Part shown: in pieces, positions 1 to 10,195 of the stretch
How the letters are laid out: every line of letters begins with the position of its first letter
Position numbering within the stretch: the first letter of the stretch is position 1
DNA from: Sphaerosporella brunnea
Lineage: Eukaryota > Ascomycota > Pezizomycetes > Pezizales > Pyronemataceae
Direction: 5' to 3'
Assembly: GCA_008704415.1 (NCBI GenBank)
Contig: VXIS01000401.1
Span: 1-38,081 of the forward strand
DNA length: 38,081 bases
Position numbers and translations under genes: made by a program
Notes under the pieces: generated by a model
What the model saw: the letters and a program-made list of their open reading frames with translations, nothing else
Databases searched by the model: none
Told to the model about the DNA's origin: nothing

Positions 1-688
1 ACGGAGCCTCTGATCTGAAATTTGGTCCGCACCATTTCGTATCCTTTTCTGACTACCATCTATACCGTGTCCGCTGCTTACTCACCAACGATAACATCGT
101 TACGAAAAATAGTTCCATATCTTTCTGCACCATACTAGTTTAATGGTTTGTTGGTGTACATAATCCCCCCGGCCACAGTGAAACAGCTGACCGGTCAACG
201 AGGTTATTAATGACGTGTCTATTTTGGTTATACATCCCGGGCCGTTCCTGTGGGGCAAGTCATACTCCACACAGGACAGTTGATCATACTAACTTTCTCC
301 AAAACAATTGTCAAGAATGGTGACGCTGTTTATATCACGTTTCAATGCATCCACCAATACCTGTGCGACGAAGAGCCATTGTAGATGAGGTGATATCCCA
401 TTAGCTCTTAAAGGACGGCCTTGTGGCCTGTCCGCTTCCAACACGCATAACCCTCTTTCTACACTAAATTCCACACCCACTTAATAGTGGATTGATAAGA
501 TAAGAGATGATGTACGTGGCAATTTCATTGCCCCCGCTGTTGTTGAACTCGGCTCAACATCGCACAAGGCGAAAGAGAATCTGGATAAAAACGAGCAGTG
601 AAAGCAGGCAGAGAAGGAGCTACAAAGCAATATAAACAGAAGGGAGCATGCATTCAAAAAGAGGAGAGACAAAAAAACCGCGCGAGCG
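1..688. other. No gene supported
   Basis: No open frame here has a recognisable motif, a clear start context or a homologous copy elsewhere in the window. A 63-codon minus-strand frame at 289-480 is the longest and resembles nothing I know. Confidence 0.4.
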
Positions 689-718
689 TTAGGGTTAGGG
701 TTAGGGTTAGGGTTAGGT
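689..718 (+). repeat. Interstitial telomere-like array (TTAGGG)
   Basis: Four perfect TTAGGG units (689-712) are followed by a partial TTAGGT. TTAGGG is the telomere repeat of most filamentous fungi and of animals. Here it lies inside other sequence, so it is interstitial: either the scar of a chromosome-end fusion or healing event, or a subtelomeric spacer. A second, more degenerate array is at 21101-21153 in the same orientation. Confidence 0.9.
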
Positions 719-3014
719 TGGCAGCGCGCACATACTGCAGAGTGGGTTGCACTGCCGCGGCCCTGTCCTGTTTCATTGTGTTTGTGAACGGTTTCTTCTT
801 TTCCGGTGCGCTGGGTCGAAGCAGTGGGATGATGTCGGCCAAAAACCATGTCAGCACCTGGCCGTCATGTGGCGACTGGTTCGGTATAGTGGCGACTCCT
901 CGGGCTTCATCCAAAACGGTCCCACACCTCGTAGTACAAAGCGACCTCCATCAACCCGGGGCGCGCCTTCCATCCTGCTTTGCGTCGGTTGGCGGTGTCG
1001 TTGAAGTTGTGGGCCCGTAAGGCATCGGAATCGTGATTGGACACGTTGGACAATGCACCCGAGCCCGAAGATGTCTGTTCCCGCGACTGGGTGAAGGAGA
1101 GATGCCCAGCCCCTGGGGCGGCGTCACGCTGTGCACCTGGTTGACGCCGTTCGAGTCCGGCCGGCTCTTCATCAGGTTGGGATGAGTCGCAGCGCTGACG
1201 GAGCGCCATTCCGCGTGTTTCTACCATCGCTCGGTGTGTGGAGGTGTGTGCAGTGGGATGTGAGGGGTCTTAAGGAGCGCCGAATTTTGTGGTCATGGAG
1301 CGGCGGGAATGGCCTCGGGGTGAAGGTGTTTCGTTGCCTGTTTAAATGCGTGCTGAATTTTGTTGGTGTTAGGGCTGAGGGAAGAAGCTAAGCAGGCTGT
1401 TTGGTCCTTGAGGGTTTTGAGTGAGCCCGGAGTGATCGACGTTCTGTCTGTCCTGTCGAGTGACACGCAGGGGCGGGCGTTGATGATAGCACTGTCTGTG
1501 GCGGGGACGGCTATTTTCAGTTTAAGTTTATCGTAGAAGTGTTGATCGCGAGTTACCGAGCCTGGCGCTTGGTTGTGCTGTTCGAGAGGCAGAACCACAC
1601 ACGAGCTTCAGACTCCAAAGCGAGCCAGCTTAGATCCATCCCTAGGGTATCTAGCTACCGCAGATACTCCAGTTCTACCATGTTGCACCCGTTCCTACTC
1701 GGATCGTTGACTACGCTGCCGCAAACTCAGAGGTAGGGTAGGGTTGCACTCGAAGCTAAGCTGCTCAACCTGTGATAGTGCGCCAGAGGTCAGCTAAATA
1801 CAGTATATTCCTGAGAGTATTCTGGTCCGTTTTCAAATACAACAGTACCATCAACCGCGCGTCCCTGTTCGTCAATCTCGACGTTGATTCATCGTCAAGC
1901 ATTGTGGTTTGCTGCGCCGCGTGGCTGTTCTTTGCCTGCCGCTGCTGGTCTTTGGTCATGATGCGACCGTCCATCAATAGCGTGTTGGGGAGCTGGTCAT
2001 TCCAGCATGACTGTTTTATCAAGCTCGCTCGACCCCACATTATAAGGCGGCAATCAGACCGCTTGAGGCGATTGCCCGAATGCTCATCGAGAACGAAGCC
2101 AACGTCTTAAACGCCGACAGCCACGGGTGAGCCGGGCGGCTCGGGCTGAGATCAACCAGCTGGAGGTGCGAGTCCAGCTTTTAAGTGGGGACGGGCGCGT
2201 CCACGGTTTGCAAGTGTGCCAGCGGGGCCTCCGGCTGACACTGCATCCTGCCAATGGCTTGTAAATCTGAACTGATATGTAGTGCGCATACCGGTTTTCG
2301 CTGTTTTAGGTGCTTTCACGTTTTGTAATCAGAGAACTGTCTACTGAGAAAACATCTCCGTCTGGACAAATCAGCCTGTGTCAATGGTGCAAGTGGTAAT
2401 GGCGGGAAAATAACCATCATAAGGCTGTACCGGTCTGATCAAAGGGATTTCTACGTACTTTTGACACCGGTGTGAGTTTCAAGATTCTGGCTGCCTTGAG
2501 CATTTATGCGGTACAGGGGGACGCTTCCGATGTGTCCCCGAGCGACCCAGATGATGGACCGTTTGACCCACTGTTGGTTTGGAGCATTCTTGCATTTAGT
2601 GTTGGTGAAGCGGGGGCTGTTTTGTTTAAAGCGCACGGAACCATAGTTGTCTATGTGCAGAAAATGGGTGCATTCCCGTAAGCCTAAAGCCATGTCATAG
2701 GAAAAAAACAGGGTTCCTAGACAAAATTTAGACTTGGATGAGCCTCCGGCAAGAAGACGAAATGCGTGATTTTAAGGAGGGAAGGGCCCCCCTCCACGTA
2801 ACCAAACGCCGTAACCAAAAAGTAGACGCGCAACGTTGATTTGTTCTTTCAACCTCACCTTGTGGCGACGGAAGCTTCACGCGTAGCACGCCCTCTTTCT
2901 ACACCGAGCCCACGTTTCTCCACTCTCACGATATATCGGATTTGCACTTTTTATTCTTTACGAGACTTTACTGAAAACGCTCAGAGTGATATGTAGTGAG
3001 GCAACGAAGCCGTG
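719..3014. other. Intergenic or decayed sequence, no gene supported
   Basis: Several 60-110 codon frames exist on both strands, for example 1293-1598 and 1765-2040 on the minus strand. None has a known motif, a duplicate copy or a credible promoter and intron structure. The sequence may be decayed repeat DNA. Confidence 0.35.
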
Positions 3015-3933
3015 ATGTTCACGGGAGCGCAGCAGCCACCGCAAACCTGCGAGTCGGTCCAGCTGGTGAAGCCGCCGCTCGCAGGCAGCCCGGTGCGCTG
3101 GCTATCGAGTACCCCAGCCCGGTCCACGTGGACACGCAACGACAGCTTTCTTTTCCGGCCGCCAATTCGCAACCAACAGCCGAATTCTTCACCCGAACCG
3201 AAGGAACTCGTTTCCCGATCCTCGGTCAAGAGCACAGCAGACATGTCTCGTCGCGATGGCGTGTGCATGTATAAGTGGTGCCAGCAAGAGTTCACAAAGG
3301 CGAGTCTGTGCAAACATATGATGGCGGTAAGCTCCCGACGCACGCTTGAAACTGTTCGTGAAAGCTCACTGCCGATAGATCTACCATAATTACTATTGCC
3401 ACTCATTGACGACAAACGTTGCGGTATGATATCAGGATGGCAAAGCCATCCATCGCTGCGATCGGGAATGTGAGTGGCAAATCGGACCTCAGTGGATGGC
3501 CCAGTCCGGTGCCATAACCCACCAGGCTCGTGTTCGTCAGAACAGATTGGAAAGTGAAGAGAACCACGCGGAGAAAGCGCTCAATAGGTGCGGCGTTGCC
3601 ATCCCAGCGAACCAGCAGCAGCAGCCAGCCCCCATCGTCCCTCGTGACGTTCGAGCTCCTGTTACCCCACTGCGACATCCTATTGTTTCTGGAAATGTTC
3701 CCCATGCCCTCCCTCCCCGCGGATTGGTCGTGGCTCGCGACATTCGAGCTTCTCCCGTTACGCCGGAGCGACCTCCGCCCTGTAAGTTTTACCCTGTCAA
3801 TGTATCTATAGAGCGCCAGCTGATTCCTCAACCTCAGTTTGCCTGCCTGAGGCAGAGATCCCGAAAACACCGCCCCCGACTTACGATGGGGCGAAAAAAT
3901 GAGTACCATTATATTGCTGCGTTATTTCACTGA
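3015..3933 (+). CDS. Two-exon gene with a novel-looking Cys/His zinc-binding cluster (copy 1)
   Basis: I model exon 1 as 3015-3326 and exon 2 as 3436-3933, joined in phase 0 by a 109-nt GTAAGC...CAG intron, giving about 269 residues. The end of exon 1 carries C-X4-C-X11-H and the start of exon 2 carries C-X3-C followed by W-X3-S-G-A-X2-H-Q. The second copy at 22.5-23.5 kb on the minus strand conserves exactly these Cys/His/Trp positions, both splice sites and even an intronic block (3327-3390), while most other residues differ. That pattern supports both the gene model and selection on metal binding. The C-terminal half is Pro/Arg-rich with a diverged internal repeat (R-D-V/I-R-A...P-V-T-P). 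Known function: none that I recognise; nucleic-acid binding is inferred only from the zinc-like cluster. The start codon is the first ATG of the open frame and is uncertain. Confidence 0.6.
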
Positions 3934-5150
3934 TTTTTGTCAACACTGCATTGGTCAGGAGCCAATAGATGTCAAACTACTTTATACTCAACACAACTGG
4001 TTTCTCAAGATTAAAAAGGAATTTTTTTGCACGAGTCTGCGTGCTCAGGGATGGTGATAATATTGTTAACAGTGGTGTTGGCAGTTTACGGTGCAGGAGG
4101 AATCTTTAAGGTCTTTGGTGTTGATAAACAGCCAACGGCTGCCGTACACACACAACTAGATCAACGGAATATGTCTAGCATACCACTCCGAAACCTGCTA
4201 AAAGAGCAGGATACCACCGAATTTTTGAGTTGTCCCGGATGCCACAACATCAGTGATCACCCATTCCGTGAACGTCAACCCGTGTTGAATGTAGAACCTC
4301 CTCCATTTCTCTAACCGCTGGACGTACTGTCCTTATTGCCTTGCAACGACCGTCACTAATCTCGCTAGTTCTGCTTCTGCTACTTCCCTTATCCGCGGGT
4401 CGCCGATATACCCGTCAAGATGGGGCTTGGATGCAGCGGGCTACAATGCAGCCGGGTTCTAACCTTCGAAGCGTTACAGCCCAACGCAAAGTGCTAGAGC
4501 AAGGGAAGTTGTTGAGCACTTTTGAGCAGTTCCTCAGGGTTTGAAGGCTGTGCCTCCTGACCAAATACTGCGCTACTTTGAAAAGAGCAGGATACCAGCA
4601 AATTTCAGGGTTTTCCGCAATACGGCGCGTGCAAAGTACGGTAATGCTCTGATCACGGTTGATTTCCATTGCTAGCTACGTACTCCAGTTATGTGGGGCG
4701 GATACAATTATATGCGCATCATGGCCGTGCGTCGTAGCGCGCGCAGTCAGAAACTTCATCGCGACCCTCTTCCACACGCTTGTTCCGTTATCCAGGTGCT
4801 TCATACTTCCGCATGGCGCTTGCTTCTTGTTCTTTTTCTGCTTTCTTGCACGTCTGCGAGGTCTTTTTGTGAGTGGCGGTCCAAGGGAGCATCCCGCGGA
4901 ATCCGACTTCTGTATCTGTGTCTGGGGAAAAAAAAAAAAAAAAAAAGCCTGTCTGAGCCAGCAATGGAGTCCGTGGCCCCCGGTTGCTTCTCGGCGTGGA
5001 GTTGAGTAATGGCTTTTCCTGTCCAAGGAGGCGGACCTGCTGCATGTTTGTGGCCGGGGAAATTGGATTGATAAGCCGCCCGTCGCGACGACAGTTGAAA
5101 GACGTAGATGGTAGGTATGTATGAAGGAATAAAATCCAGCGGGCGGGGGA
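3934..5150. other. No gene supported; 19-base A run
   Basis: An ATG-started frame near 4051 gives a hydrophobic N-terminus but no known domain. A short sequence around 'agagcaggatacca' occurs twice, near 4204 and 4580. A run of 19 A lies at 4928-4946. Nothing here can be called a gene with confidence. Confidence 0.35.
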
Positions 5151-5159
5151 GGGGGGGGG

Positions 5160-5600
5160 TGGGCGAAATTCAAGCAGTGGATGACTGAGACCACATGTCC
5201 ACACTACAACTTCTTGATGTTCTTCAACCCTGGAGCAAGTACAAGTACGTTCTCCATGCGCACGCCAAATCCTGCGACGGCAGCCTAAGCTTGGATTCTT
5301 GACTTCGAGTTCCTGTTTCGGGAAGCACACTGAGGGTGTACCCACATTTTTCTTCCCTTGGAACAGCTTTGTTGCCCCCAGTGGTACTCAATGGGGTTAG
5401 TTTCAGGGTGGAATTTGGGTAAGAAGATGCAAATGTGGCCACGCTTTAGGATCTCCTCTTCAGGCTGGGTCTTTTGTTTGAAGTCCTGCTCTTGACCAAT
5501 CACACCTCTGGCGCAGCGATCGCATTGTTTCAAACTGGTTGGATGCAGATTACCATTTTCCTTACGACATTGAACTACTTTGGAATGTTGTCTGTCTTAT
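5160..5600 (-). pseudogene. DDE_3-type (IS630/Tc1-like) transposase relic, C-terminal part
   Basis: The minus frame 5533-5285 reads through a C-C-rich segment, then G-H-I-C-I-F-L-P-K-F-H-P-E-x-N-P-I-E-Y-H-W-G. This is the typical 'GH.CIFxPKFHxELNPIExxWG' block around the last catalytic glutamate of fungal DDE_3 transposases. After one frameshift near 5390 the next frame (5442-5224) continues as R-E-E-K-C-G-Y-T-L-S-x-L-P-E-T, the block that normally follows. The upstream C-R-K-E...N-L-H-P-T segment also fits the family. The N-terminal and earlier catalytic regions are missing. It is a dead fragment cut from a longer element. Confidence 0.75.
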
Positions 5601-6430
5601 TGCTACAGGTTCTTCATCGACCGTCGCCCCAGCCGCAGCTTGCGCCTCAGCGTACCTTCTTCTCCTCCATAAGGTAATTTTGCGCGGGGTTTGCGTGTGA
5701 GGTCTCGCCATTTCTACAGCTTGAGGGAGTCAGCTTCATGTCTTTCAGTGAGTGTTGTTGCCAGTGGATTTTCTATGCATTGAGGAGCGCCCTTATCGCA
5801 ATGCGGGTGCTCATTGGCTATCACTCGAGTTTCTCGCTCGGGCCAGCTCGGCTTGTGTCCATCATTGCAGGTGCACCAAGTCTATTTTTTTTTCGGAAAA
5901 CTGGTGATGTATGGCCGGAGAGGGATTCTGGATCCAGGCTGCGCATGGAAACCCCTATGGTCTTTGATATTGAAGGCATTCCAACAATCTTTCTTTCACT
6001 TTGCCGTCAAGCTGCAGCTCGCCTGAAGCTTTCCGTTTAGCTACCACATCAATTCTCTCCTAGAGTCGTCTCCTCTCTCCACCTACATATACCAGTATGT
6101 AACATGGGGTCTGAGAAGCCTGGCCTCCCTCCCACAATTCCCATAAGACGAGAGACAGACCGCAGCATCAGGAACGCCGCCGAAGCAGGGTGAATACAAG
6201 CCTCGGGGAATGATCAATAGCGCGAGCATCGAGACGCTGCTCTTTCGTGTGGCGTAAATCATTTCCTCTGGAAGGGTGGTAGCGGACACTCGGCGAAGTC
6301 GTATGAGACTGAGCGGGGGCGAAGGAGGCGATGTGCCAGAGACGGTCACGATGTGGAGGTGACCCACGACCACAGGCAGCGAGATGGGGGTAGGGTACTT
6401 CACGGGGTATGCATACATTTCTTGTCACGG
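5601..6430. other. No gene supported
   Basis: A 100-codon plus frame (5738-6040) and minus frames around 6083-6488 have no recognisable domain. The left part may be further decayed DDE_3 transposon, since that relic reads leftwards from here. Confidence 0.3.
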
Positions 6431-6439
6431 GGTACGGAG

Positions 6440-7073
6440 GAAATAATCCACTGGTACAGCATTGGCTCAAGCAGACGGAAGTAAACACATGGGAGAAGTG
6501 GAGTTATGGTGCAGGCCGCTATAAACCTGGTCGTCGGAGATGGACGACCACAATCAATGCCGGTATCCCCGCTTCCGAACTCAGAGCAAAACAAACGTTA
6601 AGCAACTAAGGCAGATGCGCTCTACAACCCAACGTTTTCCATTCCACTGTTTCTGCACTTGCGTGCTGCTGATTTTCCGACGAAAATATCCGTGCGACGA
6701 CCAGGTTTATAGCTGCCTGCACCATACGAAGATCCGGAGGTTATACCAGAGGCGGGGGCGAGGGAGAGTGACCATGATGCCGCGGAGGGTGCCGATTCAG
6801 ACGCCGAGGCTGCGCTGGACTTCTCTTCAGGCCTCTCAAACACTTATCGGACTGATCTACCTGGCTTAACCACATATTAGAAAAGTTACATGGCCATGAA
6901 CTGCTGGCTGCCCGCGTGCTTCCGCCGCAAAACATGATTTCGCTTGGCTGGCTCGAGCTTTGACTCGAGCCCCCTCAGTATCGGCTCGCGCTCGCGATGG
7001 GAGCCAGTAAAATTCACGATCCGGATGAAGTGACCCCTTGGGCTCGTCTCGAGCCCGCATGTTTGCCTCACTA
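6440..7073 (+). pseudogene. hAT transposon 3' end: transposase C-terminus plus subterminal repeats (copy 1)
   Basis: The frame reads L-V-Q-H-W-L-K-Q-T-E-V, and related blocks occur at 20.95 kb and 36.23 kb. Past a MITE insertion it continues E-S-D-H-D-A-A-E-x-x-x-S-D-x-E-A, which matches the end of the frame at 36.1 kb almost residue for residue (E-S-D-H-D-A-A-E). Downstream lie clustered GCTCGAG/CTCGAGCC motifs (6948-7052), typical subterminal repeats of hAT elements. The sequence ends in CACTA at 7069-7073, matching the inverted TAGTG end at 35815. The catalytic part is absent upstream, so it is a 5'-truncated fragment. The hAT assignment rests mainly on the related fragment at 35.8-36.5 kb, which preserves part of the dimerisation region. 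Confidence 0.6.
6507..6724. mobile_element. 218-bp MITE with TA target duplication
   Basis: The ends are inverted repeats of about 30 bp beginning TGGTGCAGGC and running through GCTATAAACCTGGTCGTCG, with one mismatch seen. The element is flanked by TA at 6505-6506 and 6725-6726. Removing it with one TA rejoins the surrounding hAT frame without a shift (T-W-E-K-W-S-Y then E-D-P-E-V-I-P-E), which confirms the boundaries. TA duplication points to a Tc1/mariner-type mobiliser. It encodes nothing recognisable. Confidence 0.8.
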
Positions 7074-7415
7074 ACCGGAAGCCGCATACTTACGACACCG
7101 CCCCAATGGAAAGACGAGATGACTCAAAAGCAGAGAAGAGGCGGTGACGGCTGCGAACTGATTGAGTGAAAGCGACGACAACCTTCAGCATGCGGCGATG
7201 ACGATGACAATGACGGGAGATCTCTTGACGACGATGAGACTTTTTTTTCGAGTACAAACGGACAAAGAAAAGAACCATGATCGACAAAGATTACAACAAA
7301 GCGGACGGAGCAGAAACAACATGTTATTTTAAAAGCATTCAAACAGTGATCAACTTGGTGCACGAGGTTGACGGCTACGCAAGACCAGAGCTATCGACGA
7401 CACGGCCGAATGATA
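7074..7415. other. No gene; contains 3' flank of gene family copy A
   Basis: No supported coding frame. The stretch nearest 7416 (about 7380-7415) shares short blocks with the sequences just past the stop codons of copies B and D, so the repeated unit extends beyond the gene itself. Confidence 0.4.
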
Positions 7416-8866
7416 CTAACGTCTGCGATGCAGCTGGTTCCTCACGGCGTCCTTGACGCCTTGAAACAACCTGCTCCGCGGCCTCTTTCCAGCAGTTTCA
7501 ACGTCGTCTTCGTCCCTGCGCCTCTTCCGGCTGCCCGGGGGGGACGCAGCCTGGGCAGCCACCATTGGTGGCTGCACCCCACGGCGACCGGGATAAACTC
7601 GCTGGTTCCGGCCTGAGTCCCAGTAGTCTTGGGCCGCCTTGCCGAACAATGACTTAAAAATGGCGTCCAGAATAGGAGTATTTGGGTCATTCTTGTTTGT
7701 TGCAAGGGCGTAGGCTAGGGTCCGCGCTTCGAACGAGTGAGCGCTCATGTTGCCCCTACCCCTGATTGACCTGGTTCAATGTCAGCGATGCTATTCTCAA
7801 CATTTGTCCTTACAGCAAGGGGCTGTCCGCTAACCTGAGGAGAGCTTTGATATGCTCTCTTGGGAAGTGAATCACGCCCCAACGTCCGCGGCCCACTGCC
7901 ATTTCTTGGCAGAGTCAGCTTTGCCATTTCCGGTCAGGTATCCGCCAAATGGTCGAAGCTGGAACTCCAGCAACCGCGGCAGCAGCATCATGATGTCTGC
8001 TAAGTCTTCGTGCACAATCCTGAGTGAACGATGGAGCTCTTCGTTCTTGGCCAAAAGTCTCCGATGACTAGCCTGAAGCGAGATGTGGTCGATCTCAAGC
8101 ATTTCATGTTTCTGATCCTCAAATGTCAGTTCATCAACTCATTCAACTGGCCTTGACCGGCAGTGCGTTTACACACGTCTTGTATGGGTGTAAGCAACGC
8201 CTTCACCATCCGCATCACCCTCCCGTCGTCACTCGAAGATGGAGCCTGCTTGCGCGCGTCGTATCCGGCGCCTGAGACTGTGTGTGGTGTAAACCCCTCA
8301 CCAAGCGGAGTTGCGACGGTTTGGCTAGCTGAGTTCGTAGTCCGGATGGTGTCGCCGGAGACGGATGCGTGGGGAATGTTAGTTTGCGCGGGCTTCGTCG
8401 CAGGAGCCGCAATATCGTCGTTCTTCTAGCAGTCCACCATTTGATCTGCGACAGGCCACTGAGAAATCTCCGCGCCGCTGGATGGAGACAGCGTGGTGAT
8501 AGATCTGGCAGCAGTGTGGCCTGTTGTGGCGATTTTGAAGGTAGTGGAGACGTTCATCTTCCGGCGGGGAGTGTCAGGAGCCAGACAACTAAAAAAAAAA
8601 CCGTGGCGCCTTGAATCGCTAGGGTCGACCGTCATGCATCCCACGACGAAATCATCCCCGCGGCGTCCCAACGACGCAAACATCCCGACGCGGGCACTAT
8701 AGAGGGCGATTTCAGATGGGCTCTGGGTTGCTGCCACTGAGAGCTTGCGCTTCCATCGGACTCCGGTTGAATGGTCACAGGCGGGGAGGAAGACATGGAA
8801 ACGTAAGATCCGCAGCCGATCAACAATGGCGCGGGCGCTTTTCATTGATGCTTCACTGACGATCAC
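7416..8866 (-). pseudogene. Coiled-coil/basic-tail repeat-family gene, copy A (disabled)
   Basis: The minus strand reads an N-terminal frame (8866-8426), a TAG, then the same frame to about 8118. After a one-base shift comes the coiled-coil block with E-E-L-H-R-S-L and N-G-K-A-D-S-A-K-K-W-Q-W-A-A-D-V. A small deletion near 7895 shifts the frame again. A 43-nt intron follows (7813 to 7771; GTAAGG, branch GCTGAC, CAG). Exon 2 encodes S-F-E-A-R-T-L-A-Y-A-L-A-T-N-K-N-D-P and ends K-R-P-R-S-R...L-H-R-R-R-stop. Copies B-E carry the same blocks. The function is unknown: a coiled coil plus a strongly basic tail suggests a nuclear or nucleic-acid-associated protein, but this is inference. With a stop and two frameshifts this copy is probably dead, although exon 2 itself is intact. 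Confidence 0.6.
7771..7813 (-). other. 43-nt intron of copy A
   Basis: On the minus strand it begins GTAAGG and ends GACATTGAACCAG with a GCTGAC branch-like site. Introns of the same 43-nt length and near-identical sequence occur in copies C (25392-25350), D (24959-24917) and E (23752-23710). In copy D, splicing joins exon 1 to exon 2 in frame. Confidence 0.75.
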
Positions 8867-9619
8867 TCATGAATTGGTGGCCAGTCTCGAACGCTAATGT
8901 GCGTGAAGTGCGTTCGCGACTAGGACGACCACACTGCGAACAGAAGCCCTGCCTGCCAGTTGAGTTTTGTGTCGGTCAGCGCCATCAAGTTATACCTCGC
9001 AAGCTGCGCTATTGACCTTCACGGGCGACCAGGCTCGTCTCTCCTTCTACGACATGCAGGGCTGTCGTGCAAAACGTTGTCACCGCTCGAAAAAGGACTG
9101 TAGTCATTCAACTGAGTGCGACAGCGGCAGTCTCAAGCCATTGCACGACCGAAACAGAGTGTTTACGGGTTCAGAACCAGTGATTCACTCCCGTGCTCGA
9201 GTTGAGCTGCACTATGTATAAGTTGAAGTATTTGTCAAATCGATCTTCTATCCCCATATAGAACAGTTGATGTGGCGTTTTCCCAGTGGCGTTTACCAGT
9301 GGCGGTGGAGGCTCAACCCTAAGCGAAGCCGTGGAGGAGCATTAGCGACGACACTGCGGAGCGACTACGCTGCTGTACATGCTGTAGATAGTTGTGGAAT
9401 GGAATAGAATTGTATGTATCCGTGCGAGTGCTAGCTGTGAAGTGAGGGAGTCTTGCCGCCTGAACCCCAACCCGCTACCTCCTCTATTTAGTTTACTACT
9501 TCAACCCACTACCTCCTCCATTGACTACTTTGCAATCACCTTCTCCCTCGCAACCACCTTTTCCATCGCAGTGCACACGTCGCATGTGACTCCTTTCACC
9601 ACACCAAAAAACTTTCGAT
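8867..9619. other. Intergenic; pyrimidine-rich probable promoter and leader of the next gene
   Basis: No gene seen in 8867-9400. From about 9460 to 9610 the plus strand is C/T-rich, with a 17-bp direct repeat CAACCC(G/A)CTACCTCCTC at 9468-9484 and 9502-9518. Such pyrimidine-rich tracts are common just upstream of fungal start codons, and the gene at 9620 follows directly. Confidence 0.45.
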
Positions 9620-10195
9620 ATGGAAGAAAATGACACGGCGCTCTGCAGAACCTGTCGCCAATCAGAACTTGCAATTGAAGAGTTCTCCTTCTGGAAACCG
9701 GGAAAACGCTATAAAATGTGTAATGGTTGCAGAGCACGTGTTGCCCGCAGGACTGCAAATGCAGCTCAACATGAGCCGGTCAGTGGCTGGCTCTCAATTT
9801 AGAAATACAAAGGCTAATGGTGTTTTTTAGATGGAAGCCCAGGCAACGACGGAGAGTTGGAACACGACAAGGTTCGGAAGCCACTATTTGAAGAACACAA
9901 TGTGAGAGATGTCAGAGATGATGCATTGGCCATGGATCAACAGTGGAAGCATAATGCACTCACTCCGAGTCAGTCTGTGGATGAAACTGCCCACTGCAGA
10001 AACTGCAATCGCTCTGGGCTTGCCGTTGCAGAATTTTCTGTCCCGACAGATCGACAGTGGTTGCTAGCAGAGAATCTACTATCGCGTCATGCACTATTCG
10101 GACTCATTTATGAATGCTCCGGATGCAAGGCACTTCACTTCTTAGAAGAAAAGCTGTCTAACTCTCCAATGAGGAGTCCGAAGTTCAGCAAGTGA
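9620..10195 (+). CDS. Small protein with two zinc-ribbon-like modules
   Basis: I model exon 1 as 9620-9782 and exon 2 as 9831-10195, with a 48-nt intron (GTGGCT...TTTTTTAG, CTAAT branch-like site), giving 175 residues. Without splicing the frame hits stops at once, while the frame on both sides of the intron is the same. Module 1 is C9-X2-C12-X21-C34-X2-C37. Module 2, in exon 2, is C-X2-C-X36-C-X2-C. Both begin C-R-x-C-x-x-S-x-L-A-I/V-x-E-F-S, so they look like an internal duplication. The pattern resembles the many fungal CxxC...CxxC small proteins of unknown role. The donor GTGGCT is not ideal; GTCAGT four bases upstream would change the frame. The function is unknown; DNA or protein binding is possible. 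Confidence 0.55.

Noticed and set aside
598..1020. 140-codon plus-strand frame
   Set aside because: Its middle is the translated telomere-like array (V-R repeats) and the rest has no domain. Open frames through short repeats arise by chance.
5738..6040. 100-codon plus frame with hydrophobic stretches
   Set aside because: No motif, no duplicate copy, poly-T inside. Not enough to call a gene.
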